Source of the DNA: Chloranthus sessilifolius
Lineage: Eukaryota; Streptophyta; Magnoliopsida; Chloranthales; Chloranthaceae
DNA: 64,000 bases
Assembly (NCBI GenBank): GCA_021018995.1
Contig: CM037587.1
Coordinates: forward strand, 61,664,104 to 61,728,103
Direction of reading: 5' to 3'
The position numbers and the translations under genes were made by a program. Below the pieces are notes generated by a model that had not been told where the DNA came from, made no database searches, and saw nothing but the letters and a program-made list of their open reading frames with translations. Of the stretch, positions 36,437 through 47,414 are shown piece by piece (within the stretch, counting starts at the first letter, position 1; each line of letters begins with the position of its first letter).

Positions 36437-38020
36437 GGATTGGGGGTGTGGCAGAGATGCCAATAAAATAAGTTAAGGCTTGGTGCAGCTTATGACCAGC
36501 AGAATTTTTGAAAATGAAGTAATTTCACACCTGTTGTTTTGAAAAATGAGGAAGTTAAAACTTTTTAAAAATGATTTCTAGTGTAATTCTAATACTTTCA
36601 TGAAGTGAAGGTCAGAAAATTTCTAAAAAAAATAAAAAAATTTGATGTTTTAGTAAACCTAAAAAGAGAGAAAACAGTGATGATATACCTCAAGAATTTG
36701 ATAGAAAATCACACCCAGTGAGATTTGGGCCTGCTGAAATGTATTCTTTGGAGGTATGAATTGGCAATTTTTTCTGCTCTAGGGACTGTTTGAACCTGCT
36801 TGTTATCACTAGAAGTTACACATATCCAAGTTAAAATAACTTGACAGCAATCATGATATTAAAGACATGATGTAGGGCCTTCTTTTGGACAGTTTGAACT
36901 TCAAAAAGCCCCACCTGTTAAAACAGCCCTTGATACACACCATTTGAACTTTATAAATCAAAGATTTCTTTGAAACCTCATCAACCTCATTTAGCCTAAC
37001 CCTCACTCTGAGAATTCAGAAGGTAAAGGAAAGAAAGCTGAAGAAAGGTGAGTTGGGTAACAGTTTGGTAAAAGAAAAAGAAAAATAATTGAAGGCAATG
37101 ATGTATCAGCAAAAGAAATGTGGCATTCCAGTCAATGTTGATTTGAAAAACAAAAAAAAAAAGAGAAGTCATTTCATTGGAAGTTTGAAAAAGAAAGAGA
37201 AAAAGATGGCCACTTTGGCTCTGAAAATTCAAAGAAGAAGATGAAATTGTGCTGAAATAAAGAAGATGTCCATACCACCTCCTTACCTTGACTGACTTCT
37301 AAAATTTTGAACTCCATTCCAACCCTTTTATTCTTGATAAATTTCACCCATAAGCCACATTACAACCCAAGTTAAAGTCCTTCTGATCAAAGATGGATTG
37401 AGCTGTCATATGGAGATAAGGATTTGTGTAATCTATGGTGAAAAGAGCAGTGAATTCAAAACTAAAAAGCAATGCCTATGCTCCTGCTTACAGTCTTATT
37501 TGAGGGCTGTAACTACTCTTGAGTTATGTGAAATAGTACAACCCTCCTACTTGCATGTTGAGTGAAAACCCTGGCGAGAGTTGGGTTTGAAATCAACTTA
37601 TTTGGGGTAACATCAAAACTGAATTCTCAAATAGAAGGCGAGCTTTTCATTAATTTTTCTTGTAAAAACTTTTTGACACCAACTGAGTGAATGATAAAGG
37701 AATTACAGCAGAATTTTAGTTTTGAACTGATGTTTTCTTGAAAATCTTCTTACAACCTGATGGATGAAGGTGTGAATAATCTGATTGGATGAAAGTTTGC
37801 TTTAACAGAACTACATTGATCTTAACTGATTTATTGGAGAAGTTTGTGGGTACCTTCACTGAAAACCCTCAGAAGACTTCACTCCTCCACTAGGGATCAC
37901 CTAGGGGTTTAAAAGGCTTGTCGCATATGCTAAATGCAACTGTGCTCCCTACAAAAATGGCTTTTCATCCTATTTTTAAATTTTGTCTTTGCTCAGGGAC
38001 TAGCAAAGCTTAGGTTTGGG
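36435..38020 (+). other. Inverted Athila 3' region: PPT1, non-coding segment, PPT2
   Basis: At 36435 the RNase H frame of G is cut and plus-strand aggattgggggtgtggcagag (PPT1) begins, followed by the conserved non-coding segment, and at 38007-38020 by gcttaggtttggg (PPT2). The orientation is opposite to the elements on both sides. The first about 300 bp are repeated in inverted orientation at 39725-40003. Confidence 0.7.
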
Positions 38021-39713
38021 TGTGTTGAGAATCGAAAAATACCATTTTCACCCTTAACTGGGCCTTGATAGACCCTTGAGAGAACTAAATAAGTGTTTTA
38101 AGTGTTTGTTTTACACTAACAATAAAGGCGTGCTTAACCTTAAAAGTAGCTTAAAGTGCCAAAAGATGATGACCCATCTTGATCTGGAGGAAGAAGGAGA
38201 AAGGACAACCTCTCAAAATGCCTAAAATAAAGAGGACAAAGGCACTGGTTTCAACTTTGAAAGAGGTTTGGAGCTATTCGAAAGAAGAATACACTCACTG
38301 AATGTTATTAGTAAGGTCCCCAATCTTTGCGAAAAGGTCTCCAATCTTTGCGAATAGATCTCCGAAGTTCTGATTCTTTTCGAAAGGTTCCCAATCTTTG
38401 CGAATAGATCTCCGAGTTCTGATTCTTTTCGAAAAGGTCTCAATGCATGCGAAAAGAGCTTGAAGTCACGATACCTTGCGAAAAGTTTTCCAAAGCATGC
38501 GAAATGATATCTGAAGATTCTCGGCATCAGTAAAGGGAAATTCGATAATCTCGCATGCGCCCAATGCATTTAAAGCCGGGGACATTAGAAGATCTTGAGC
38601 ACGAACCAAAGGCATATTCCAGCCCATGTGAACACCCAAAGATGAAATTGCTTGGCGGGAACTTCTAGAAGCTCAAACAGATTTTTGAATTACATATGAA
38701 ATTGATGCTTCTATCACGATTGGGTGAACCGGATCAAGCGATTACGATTGGCCAAAATAGATTTGGATCCTTGTGCTCGACTCCTATTGGTTGATCTGAG
38801 ATCTATCAATTACGATTGGTTGATACACATCGAAATTTGGACTTAGGAAAACTATAAATAGCGAACCATTTGCCCAATTTGGGTATCCAGTTTGAGTTTC
38901 ATTTACATTGCTCCATTTCCAATTCAGATAGCTAGTCTAAAATTCCTGTAATAGCCCAACTTTTATTTGTACTTGAGAGCTGTGAGATACTTTTGTAATT
39001 CAAAAGAGAAGTGTATTCAAGACTACAAATCCGAGAGCTGTTTAAGCTGTGCTCTGTAATTGTAATGGTGAATTTGAAAAGGTTCTTTGTGAATCGTTCT
39101 CAATTGGATTAAGTGTTGAGGGTTCCACTGTGATCTCCATATTGCACTAGACTCCTTTAGATTTCTTGTTTTAAGCAATTTCCTTAATTCATTATCCCTG
39201 TGAGAATTTGTGTTTGTAACCTAATCTCTCACGGACATTTGTAATCGGTGTTTCTCGTTACGAATTAAGGGTTGATTAAAGACTATTGGATGGCATGGCC
39301 ATTGAAGTGGATGACCATAGCCATAAGTTTAACTCTAATCCTTGAGTTAGCTTACTTTCTCTTGCATCTGTGCTGGTAGCCAGATGAAGATTGGATAATA
39401 TCTCATTTGTTCTACATTTATTCTCATTTTGCAATCAAGTACTAAATCGAAGTTAGATATTATTTCTCCATTCTTATTAATTTACATCAAATCTCCCCAA
39501 CTCAGATCTGGATCATTTAGTTTAATTTTTACTTTTATCATTTAGTTAACGTGACAAATTCAACCTCCCATCTTATGTACCTCGTAGATAGGATCAGAGG
39601 TCAGATCTGGTAGCTCAGATCTTGAGGTTTATCTTAAATTTTAAATCAATTCCCTGTGGACGATCTTTTACTCACTTACATTTAAAACTTGCTACAATTG
39701 GCCTTGATCTTGA
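38021..39713 (+). mobile_element. Athila-type LTR H, plus orientation, 3' end missing
   Basis: It starts TGTGTTGAGAATCGAAAAATACC right after PPT2. An array of about ten GCGAAAAG/TTCGAAAGG motifs (38277-38545) is followed by five ATTGG (inverted CCAAT) boxes at 38717-38827 and a strong TATA box, CTATAAATAG, at 38851-38860. The transcribed part holds the conserved hairpin at 39290-39318 and the GCTGGTAGC hairpin at 39365-39386. The LTR breaks off in tgctacaattggccttgatcttg; compared with 41581 onward about 170 bp are lost. Confidence 0.75.
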
Positions 39714-40003
39714 GGTATATCTTCACTGGGTGTGGTTTTATATCAACTTCTTGAGGTATATCTTCACTGTTTTCCTTCATTTTAGGTTTACTAAAACACC
39801 AATTTTCTTTTGGAAATTTCCTGACATTTACTTCATGAAAGTCTTTAGAATTACAGTAGAAATTCATTTTAAAAAGTTTTAACTTCCTCATTTTTCAAAA
39901 CAACAGGTGTGAAATTACTTCATTTTCAAAATTTCTGTTGGTCATAAGTTGCACCAAGCATTAACTTATTTTATTGGCATCTCTGCCACACCCCCAATCC
40001 TAA
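39714..40003 (-). repeat. Right arm of inverted repeat; PPT1 of derivative H
   Basis: Positions 39725-40003 are the reverse complement of 36437-36735, with scattered differences, ending in PPT1 (39990-40003). At the LTR junction the 19 bases cttgaggtatatcttcact occur twice (about 39708 and 39752), a duplication typical of repair or template switching. Confidence 0.75.
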
Positions 40004-40901
40004 GATGAACATTGTCCTCAATGTTCTAGACAATGAGAGACTAGGGGCAGCAGGGTAAAAGAAGAAAGAAAAACTAAGAACATAAAAAATCTAAACTATA
40101 TGCAGCAGAAAATAAAAATGTAAAACTGAATATATGAGCAAGGAAATGGAAAACATGATATACAAATGCAAGAAAAATCAACAAAACAACGCTAGAACTG
40201 CTAAAAAAAATTAAATCTAAAAAATAGAAGGATTGCTATGCAAATGGAAGGAAACTAATGCTAATAACAGAGAAACAGTAAAAACAAGGTAAGGGACTGA
40301 ATACAAAGTTAAAAAAATAGAAAAGTGTTGATACAAAAATAGAATTTGTGAATGCAAAATAGGAAAACAAAGTTAGAAACTAACTATACTCACAGAAAAA
40401 TGACGAAAATCAGTAAAACTAGGACACATTAACCGAAAAAATAAAAAATCAGCGATCTAAAAACAGAATTTGAAAGTAAAATTCCTAAAACAGAAACTCT
40501 AATGCCAAATGATACATCCTAAGCCCAAAGAAAAACCCCAAAAACCTGAGATACTTATGAATCTAAGTGATTATAAAAATGATTAGCAGGAATAATATAT
40601 AGTGAAAAGCAAGATTCATAAGACTGACCCCTTTGTTGATGATGTGTATGAATAAAAAAAGAATAATGAAGCATGGGAGCACATATTCAAAATAGGGTTC
40701 ACACACAGCTGAGACCCATTTATGATGAAGAAATCTCGAAGGAAAATAAAATCAGTGGGTCCATTGAATATTCAAAACAGGCTATGATTCACTACTCATT
40801 ATCCTACATGATTCCAAAAAAAAAAAAAAAAAAACTGATCTCAGCAGGTCCAGATGGGAAAAGTGGATGCAAATGGAGAAAAATAGCCCATCCGGAAGAT
40901 A

Positions 40902-40945
<44 letters not shown>

Positions 40946-41557
40946 ACTTGTTTTGGATCTGCCCGGGCTCAACAAGAGCCCGTATTTACTACTGCTGAAA
41001 ATAATGAGAAACAACTCAGAGATTTTCTATTTGTGTTTTCATTTTCTTTTATTTCGTAAAAAAAAATCAAGATGCCTAAAAGATGAGAAATTATAATCAA
41101 AACAAACATTAAACACAGAAGCTGGTTCACAAGAATTTAAAAATAGAAAATGAATGCAAAGGAGAAGGATGCAAACTCAAGCGGATCTGCTCCACTTTAG
41201 TCCAAATGCTCCTTGTTGGACGGTGCTCGAGATCTGCAAAAATCCAAAAAGCTATGACGATTACCTTATTCAAGTATATTGACAAAAATAAAAAGAAAAA
41301 CTCAGGCTCCTGCCCAAATTTGACAAAAAGACAAAAAAATGGCAGCAACATTTATTCAAATAACTAGAAGGCAAAGAATAAAAACTCAGAAAAATAAAAA
41401 AAATTCTGCTGCAGTAAAACAAGTTTTCTATACAAAACTGCAGTAGACATTTAATCAAGCATTTGGAATGCAAAGTGCAGGTTTAAAGCAAAAATTAAAA
41501 TGAAAATCAAATCTACAAAATTGAAATAACTTAGGTCTACCAATTTTAAAATCTATT
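40004..41557 (-). other. Non-coding interior of derivative H
   Basis: Between the primer site and PPT1 there is no gag, protease or pol motif, only about 1.5 kb of A-rich sequence. It contains an 18-A run near 40818 and a (TA)n microsatellite at 40904-40944. Next to PPT1 the minus strand has the box acattgaggacaatgttc. This is a non-autonomous layout: signals kept, genes lost. Confidence 0.55.
40904..40944 (+). repeat. (TA)n microsatellite
   Basis: About 20 uninterrupted TA dinucleotides. Confidence 0.95.
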
Positions 41558-41574
41558 CCCCGGCAACGGCGCCA
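41557..41574 (-). other. Primer-binding site of derivative H (tRNA-Asp)
   Basis: On the minus strand TGGCGCCGTTGCCGGGGA is an 18-of-18 complement of the plant tRNA-Asp(GTC) 3' end; the LTR ends at 41581, six bases away. Confidence 0.95.
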
Positions 41575-41580
41575 AAAACA

Positions 41581-41820
41581 TGTTGTTGCTTCTTAGTGTG
41601 CTTGATTTATGTGAGTTTTGAAAATAAATTTATAGCTGCTAAATTACAGTGGCTCTAGACTATATAAACAAATAAAGAAATATCAGCACAGTTAGAAGAG
41701 AATTAGCCTGCAAGATCAGGGCCAATTGTAGCAAGTTTTAAAAGTAAGTGACAGAGTTTTAGTGAAATAAAATAAGTTTCACACCATTCCATTCAATTTT
41801 TAGAGGATTCTCAGTAGAAA
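41581..41820 (-). mobile_element. Remnant of an Athila LTR shared by H and F
   Basis: It begins (plus-strand text) tgttgttgcttcttagtgtgc beside the primer site and includes the block gcctgcaagatcagggccaattgtagcaag. After about 240 bp it passes into the inter-PPT segment of element F without U3 or PPT2. It serves as the 5' LTR end of H and is also what remains of the 3' LTR of F. Confidence 0.6.
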
Positions 41821-43137
41821 AATCACCAGTTTAAAACCTAAAATTCTGTTGTAATTCCTTCATCATCAATCAGTTCATGTCAAGGCATTGTGTCTGAAAA
41901 TTGATGCAAAGTTTCAGCCTTTGACTTGAGAATTCTGTTTTGATACTATCCCCCTTCAAATTGGATTCCAGACCCAAGTCTCACTAGGGCCGTCACTCAC
42001 AATAAAGATAGAAGGGTGCATCACTTCTCACAGCTCAAGAGCAGTTGCAGCCCTCAAATAGGACTGCAAGCATGAGCATAGGCATTGCTCTGGTTTCTGA
42101 AAATTTCTAACTCTTTTCTCTATAGATCAAACAAATCCTTATCTCCACATGACAGCTCAATCCATTTCAGATTAGTAAGGTCTTTTTATTGGGTTGTAAT
42201 GTGGCTTAGGGATGAGGTTTGTGAAAGAACAAAAGGGTAAAATAGGATTCAAAATTGAGAAAACAGTAAAGGTAAGGAGGTAGTCTACAGCTCAACCTTC
42301 TTCATTTCAGCACCTCTTCACTTTCTTTTTGGAATTTCAGACTTGAAGTGATCAACTTCTTATCTTCTTGTAGATTTTCAAATGAAGTGACTTCTTTTTC
42401 TCATCCTTTTGCTCTATTTTTTTTTTTTTTAACATTGGGGTGCCACAACTATGCATCACATTAGCCTTCTCTTATACTTTGTTCTTCTTTTAACCAAACA
42501 TAGAACCTTACACCTCGGACCACACTTCTCTTTCTATTTCTTGAATTCCTCAGATTGAGGGTCAGCTGTCAAAGGGTTTTGGGTTCAAATTTTCTAGTCT
42601 TTATCAAGAAAACTGGGACTTTTAAGGCTCAAGTGGTGTGTATCAAGGGCAGTTCAAAGGTGGGTGAATTTTAGGCTCAAACTGTCTAAGGAATGGCCTT
42701 ACTTCATGTCCTTAATGTCATGAATGCTGTCAAGTTATTTCAACTTAGATTTATCTAACTTCCAGTGATCATAATTAGGTCTAGTCAGTCCTCAAAGCAG
42801 AAGAATTTCTAAAACACTCTTTAAAGAAATTAAAAGGTTTTAAGGCCCAAGTCTCACTGGGTATGGCCTTCCATCCAATTTTCTGGGGTGTATCCTTGCG
42901 GTTTCCTCTCATTTCAGGTTTATTACACATCAAAATTATTTTTCACAACTTGTTGGCATTTGCCTCATAAAGTCTGTTGGACTACAGCTTATTTCAGTTT
43001 CAAACACTTTTTAAATTTCCTCTTTTCAAAAAAATCAAGTGAGAATTTACTCTAATTAATTCCAAACACTCCTTTTTAGCCTAGTTATACTGAGATTAAC
43101 TAATTTATTGGCATACATGCCACACCCCCAAACCTAA
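41821..43137 (-). other. Inter-PPT segment and PPT1 of element F
   Basis: Collinear with 24000-25283 of element A; PPT1 is at 43125-43137 (minus strand ttaggtttggggg, with caatgggggcactg upstream). No reading frame is seen. Confidence 0.65.
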
Positions 43138-43299
43138 ACTAAACAGTGCCCCCATTGTTGTACACTAAGAAACCAGGAGAGAGGCATGGGGAGAAAAGAT
43201 CGATACGATAAGAAAAACAAAAAATACATGAAGAAAAAATTGTATTAATATGCTAAATATATACATGAGATAAGTGAGAAAGAAATTAAAATCGCAAAC

Positions 43300-46200
43300 T
43301 GCCATAGCTATTTACAGGCATCATCAGGCCAACCATAGAGGTCGGCCAGGTTTTTCAGCTCATCCTTAGATAAAGGAGCTTTTCCTTTTGATTTAGCTTT
43401 CGGTTGCGGTTTCTTTGTTGCCTCCTCAGACTGGGCAGCAGGTTGTTTTCCTTTGAGATCAACAGCAGCAATAGAATCTAAATCTGAATCAGAAGGAAAA
43501 AGGGCGGTGGGGTCTAATCTGAGAGCCGCAGCAGCCTTCCTTCTTTCCTCCCTTGACAGTAAGGTGAAGGAGGCATCAGGTTGGGTAGGGGGCTGGGTGG
43601 GGGGGGGGCTTCTTTAGACTGGGCAGCGGCTTCTTTCCTTGCTTTACAGAAGCAGCAGAGGCAGCGGGTCTTTTAGAAGTAACTTTCTTCTTGGGGGAGA
43701 CCTTTTAGGTTTTGGAGGCGAGTTGAGTGGAGTTGAGGGGGGGATTCTGCACATCCACAGGTGGGGTGGGAGGAGGTTGAGTTGTAGAAGGGGGACGTGA
43801 TTGAGTGGAGGGAGGCGCAGCAGGAGGTACGGTAGCTAAAGGGGTAGGTTGAAATGGCTGAGAGGTAAGGGAAGCAACCTTTTTCTCCAATATGTCAATT
43901 GTTTTGCGGCATAGAGCAGGTTGGCATCAAAGAGTTCCTTGGTGGCCTTGAGTATCTCCCTACCAGATTTAATGGCCTCTGAGTAGGGGGGGTTCCTGGG
44001 TGGATTTGGGCAGGAGGAGGGTACACATCCACAGGTGGGTGGGAGGAGGTTGAGTTGTAGAAGGGGGACGTGATTGAGTGGAGGGAGGCGCAACAGGAGG
44101 TACGGTAGCTAAAGGGGTAGGTTGAAATGGCTGAGAGGTAAGGGAAGCAACCTTTTTCTCCAATATGTCAATTGTTTTGCGGCATAGAGCAGGTTGGCAT
44201 CAAAGAGTTCCTTGGTGGCCTTGAGTATCTCCTGAGCATTGGCTAATTTTTTCTTGAGGACCTCAGAATTCTTCTTTTCATATTTGGCAATTAGACTCTC
44301 AGCAGCTGCCAACTATTTTGCGGACTCATAACGAGTCAGGATTTCAGACCACCCTTGAGAGATATCACGGAGCTGGATTTTGTGCTCCAATTCTATGTTG
44401 GCAGTCCTCTCCTCATAAGGGGCTTCAATGGAAGCTCGGAGTGCAGCCATACCTCTCAAGACATCCCTTTCGATGTAAGGGTTATCCCTCATGGCATATA
44501 GCAGGGTGAGGTATGGGGGGATGTACAGGTTTTGTCTAAGGACAATGGGCAAGGATAGGGGTGTAGTGGATGAAGAGGAGGGGGTGGAGAGAACCAGATC
44601 CTCCCATGGATCAGTTTGGGTGGAAGCATTCTAGAAAATAGGTAGGGAGGTGGTGGGGGTAGAGGGGATTCAGCTACTGCAGAGGCCATTAAATCTGGTG
44701 ATGACGGTAAAGTGCCCGGTGGTGAGGAAATTATGGCGAGATGTGGTGCGGCTACCTCCTCAGGCTGGGCAGCAGCAGGGTGTGGGGTAGGTATGGGTGA
44801 AACATGAGGGGATATGTGAGGGGGTTGAGGGATAACAGAGGATGGGGTAAGGGTGGATTGAATTGATTGGAGGCATGAGCTCATGAGGGTCTGGTTGTCA
44901 ATGTTGATGGTTAATTGGGATTGAATGGATTGGAGGAGGGATAGAATTTGAGTGAGGGTGTCAGGCATGGTTGGGGTAGAAGGGGCAGGTGTTTGGACAT
45001 GATGGAAAGGAGAAGAGGGTGCATGGTTAAAATGAGGAGGAGTGGGCCGTGGGGAGTCAGGAAATGGAGTGTACTCATGAGCAACATCCTCCACAATTGA
45101 GGTAATGAGGGCTGTGAACCCAGTAGTGGTGAACAAGTACACACCCTGTGGATGCAGAGGGGTATGTGATGGGGGAAAATTAGAAATGGGTTGGGTAATG
45201 GGTGGAGAAGAAATGGTAGGGGTAAGCTCGGAGAATGTGGGAGGTTCCAGGATGTCAGGTTGGAAAACTTGGGAGGTGGATGGAGATAAGGCAGGTTCAG
45301 AGGTGGGTGGAGAGAGGTCTGTTGGAAGAGGGATTGATACAAACAGAAAAAGCAAAGTGGGAGGAGGTGTGTGTAATGGAACAGGTATGGTAGGTGGAGG
45401 GATGGATGAGGGTATCTCTGTAGGAGTATCTGCTGCCACGGTAGTGGGTGCCTTCTCAACCTCCTCCATTCCAACTGGCTTACTCTTCTTAATCAGAGTG
45501 AGGCTGGTTGACCATTCTCACTTTCCATACAATTTGATGGTCAGCTTCTCCATTGGCTCATTTTGCTTGATCACATACTTTCCAGTTTTGAGCAAACATG
45601 TGATGAGTCTGCAGAAAGGCAGACCTCCTCCCTTAGCAAAAGCTTGTCTCTTCAGCACCTTGTCATTTATGTCCACCATTGTTTTAAAAATCATCTTAGG
45701 TGCATTCACAAATTGCCCCTTTGAACAGAAGTATAGGGCATCCACTAATGGGGCCCTTCTCTCTTGCAAATGGCCAGAGACATAGACATTTTTTCTCAAA
45801 ATGGTATCAATGCGTCTTAGGGTAGGATGGATGTCACTTCTCATCTGGGATTCACCAGAGCCCACTATTCCGTTAGTAAGCTGTTTAGCCATTTCCCTAA
45901 ATGTAGCCCCTGTAAGTGCTCCCTCAGCTCTAGTGGAGTCAAATTGATATGGACTCCCAAAGCCATCCCAATGTCTCTGCAATTGACAGTCAGCTGCCAG
46001 TCATCAATCAAGATTTCTAGTACATCCTCAGCCCCAAGCACCACCTTCTTTGCCAGGTTTTGGTACCACAATTTCACCAACCTGGGATAGACATTTTCCT
46101 TCAAGGGTGAAAGCAGGGGTAATAGACCTTCTTTCTTTAAATATTCTAATGTCCCCTGGTACTCCCCAATGTTGGCAAAATATGCTAGATCAAAATCTAT

Positions 46201-46482
46201 CTCAGGGACAAGACTCAAATTCTCTACAAACTCATTGGGGGTAGTTAACCCAGCTGGCAACTCTACTGTAGGAGTAGCTCTTGCTAACGGTGTTTCTACC
46301 ACAGGCTCCTGGATGTTTACCACTTTGGGTTTCTTGGATTTAGGGGCCTTCTTGGGTGTCTCTTTAGCGAACTTCCTCTTAATAGGTGGTTTGGTAGCTA
46401 GCTTCAACTTTTTAGAGGATTTAGGGGCGGAAGCAGTTGTTCTCCGGCATATGTTTGCGAGAGTTTCCTCCGGCTCATCCAT
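43300..46482 (-). pseudogene. Long post-pol (Athila ORF-type, env-like) gene of element F
   Basis: ATG at 46482 opens a Lys-rich N-terminus (KPPIKRKFAKETPKKAPKSK). The conserved core follows: NVYPRLVKLWYQNL, then after a frameshift near 45900 RRIDTILRKNVYVSGHLQ, VDALYFCSKGQF and GGLPFCRLITCLL. A lone TGA at 45518 is followed in the same frame by about 330 codons of Pro/Ser/Thr-rich sequence (45469-44489). A coiled-coil-like part comes next (44552-44109: ERTANIELEHKIQLRDI, AAESLIAKYEKKNSEVLKK), then more proline-rich sequence and a basic/acidic C-terminus ending about 43310 (LSKDELKNLADLYGWPDD). Full length would be about 1050 residues. The function is unknown; no signal peptide or membrane segment supports an envelope role. 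It belongs to the same family as 1746-2517. Confidence 0.7.
43749..44232 (-). repeat. Tandem duplication inside the post-pol gene (276-bp offset)
   Basis: About 208 bp starting cacatccacaggtggg (43750) recur from 44026, nearly identical, covering the end of the coiled coil (AQEILKATKELFDANLLYAA) and the proline-rich PLATVPPAAPPSTQS stretch. The offset is not a multiple needed to keep all frames downstream clean, and stops lie between copies. Confidence 0.9.
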
Positions 46483-47300
46483 TTTACTCGCAGAGATTAG
46501 TCACTCACCAACTTGGGATGGGACTTTAAAGGTTAAAAATTGGAAAAATCAACAGATTGGTGGTGGGAAGGCAACTCACCTCGAAAATCCTAGGGTTTAA
46601 CAGAATTCGCAATGCACAGCTTCAATTTCTCCAAAATTTGGGGCAAAATGCTCCTCTACACAAGCTGAATGTGCTGACAAAATGGGGGACTGAACAGCTG
46701 AAGGTTCTGTGAGGATTTAGTGGAGAAAGAGGGAGGCGAAAAATGAGAAAGAGAGCTAGGGTTTTCAGAAGGTGTCGAATGGGGCAGAAATGACCTATCG
46801 ATGGGTATGTAAAGGATGAAATACGATTTTGATAGGATGAACAGGATGGTTTCGATAGGTTGATGTGTCCTATCGAAAGCTTATCAGACAAAGCATTCAA
46901 AAGGGATGGTTCGATAGGAGCCCAATAAGTGGATCCATCCTTCCGATAGGTTTAAGTGGGCCATGACTCATCTTTTCGATAGGTTCCCGATAGGTACCCA
47001 GAACTTATTGAAATCATTATTTTGCCCCTGTTGACCTATCGAGAAGTTGGTTTCACCTGTCGAATAGCTCAATGTCTATCGAAAGCCTCAAGTATCCTGT
47101 CGAAATCATATGGCGACCTATCGAAAGGTGCAATTGACCTATCGAAAGCTCTCGCAAACCACCTAAAACTGCATTCTGGGCACTCCTAGCTTCAGTACTC
47201 ATCAGGCTCTGCTGCTGTGCTACCCTAGGATTTGTTTCCCTTGTGCACAAGCTCCCATTATCTCAAGACAGCTAACAGTATTGCCATGATGGTCGAGTAT
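46483..47300 (-). promoter_or_regulatory. Motif array and leader upstream of the post-pol gene of F
   Basis: From 47150 to 46790 there are about 14 copies of CCTATCGAAAG/TTCGATAGG, the same motif as in the U3 of LTR E (20530-21070) and LTR C. Between the array and the ATG lies a C/T-rich leader with two AAACCCTAG telo-box-like sites, 5' UTR-like in character. No clear TATA box is seen. RT, RNase H and integrase, which should lie here, are deleted. Confidence 0.5.
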
Positions 47301-47414
47301 TTATCATGGCATTTTTATTGCAAAAGAATATCAATGAAAATGCAGAGTAAACATCTAAAACAAATACAAAATATGGTACATATGATACATACTAAACTTC
47401 AGGGGCTAATCTAG

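Noticed and set aside
45105-45785. A 226-codon plus-strand frame
   Set aside because: It lies antisense to the recognisable post-pol gene of element F and mirrors its proline-rich codons; no independent motif or promoter.
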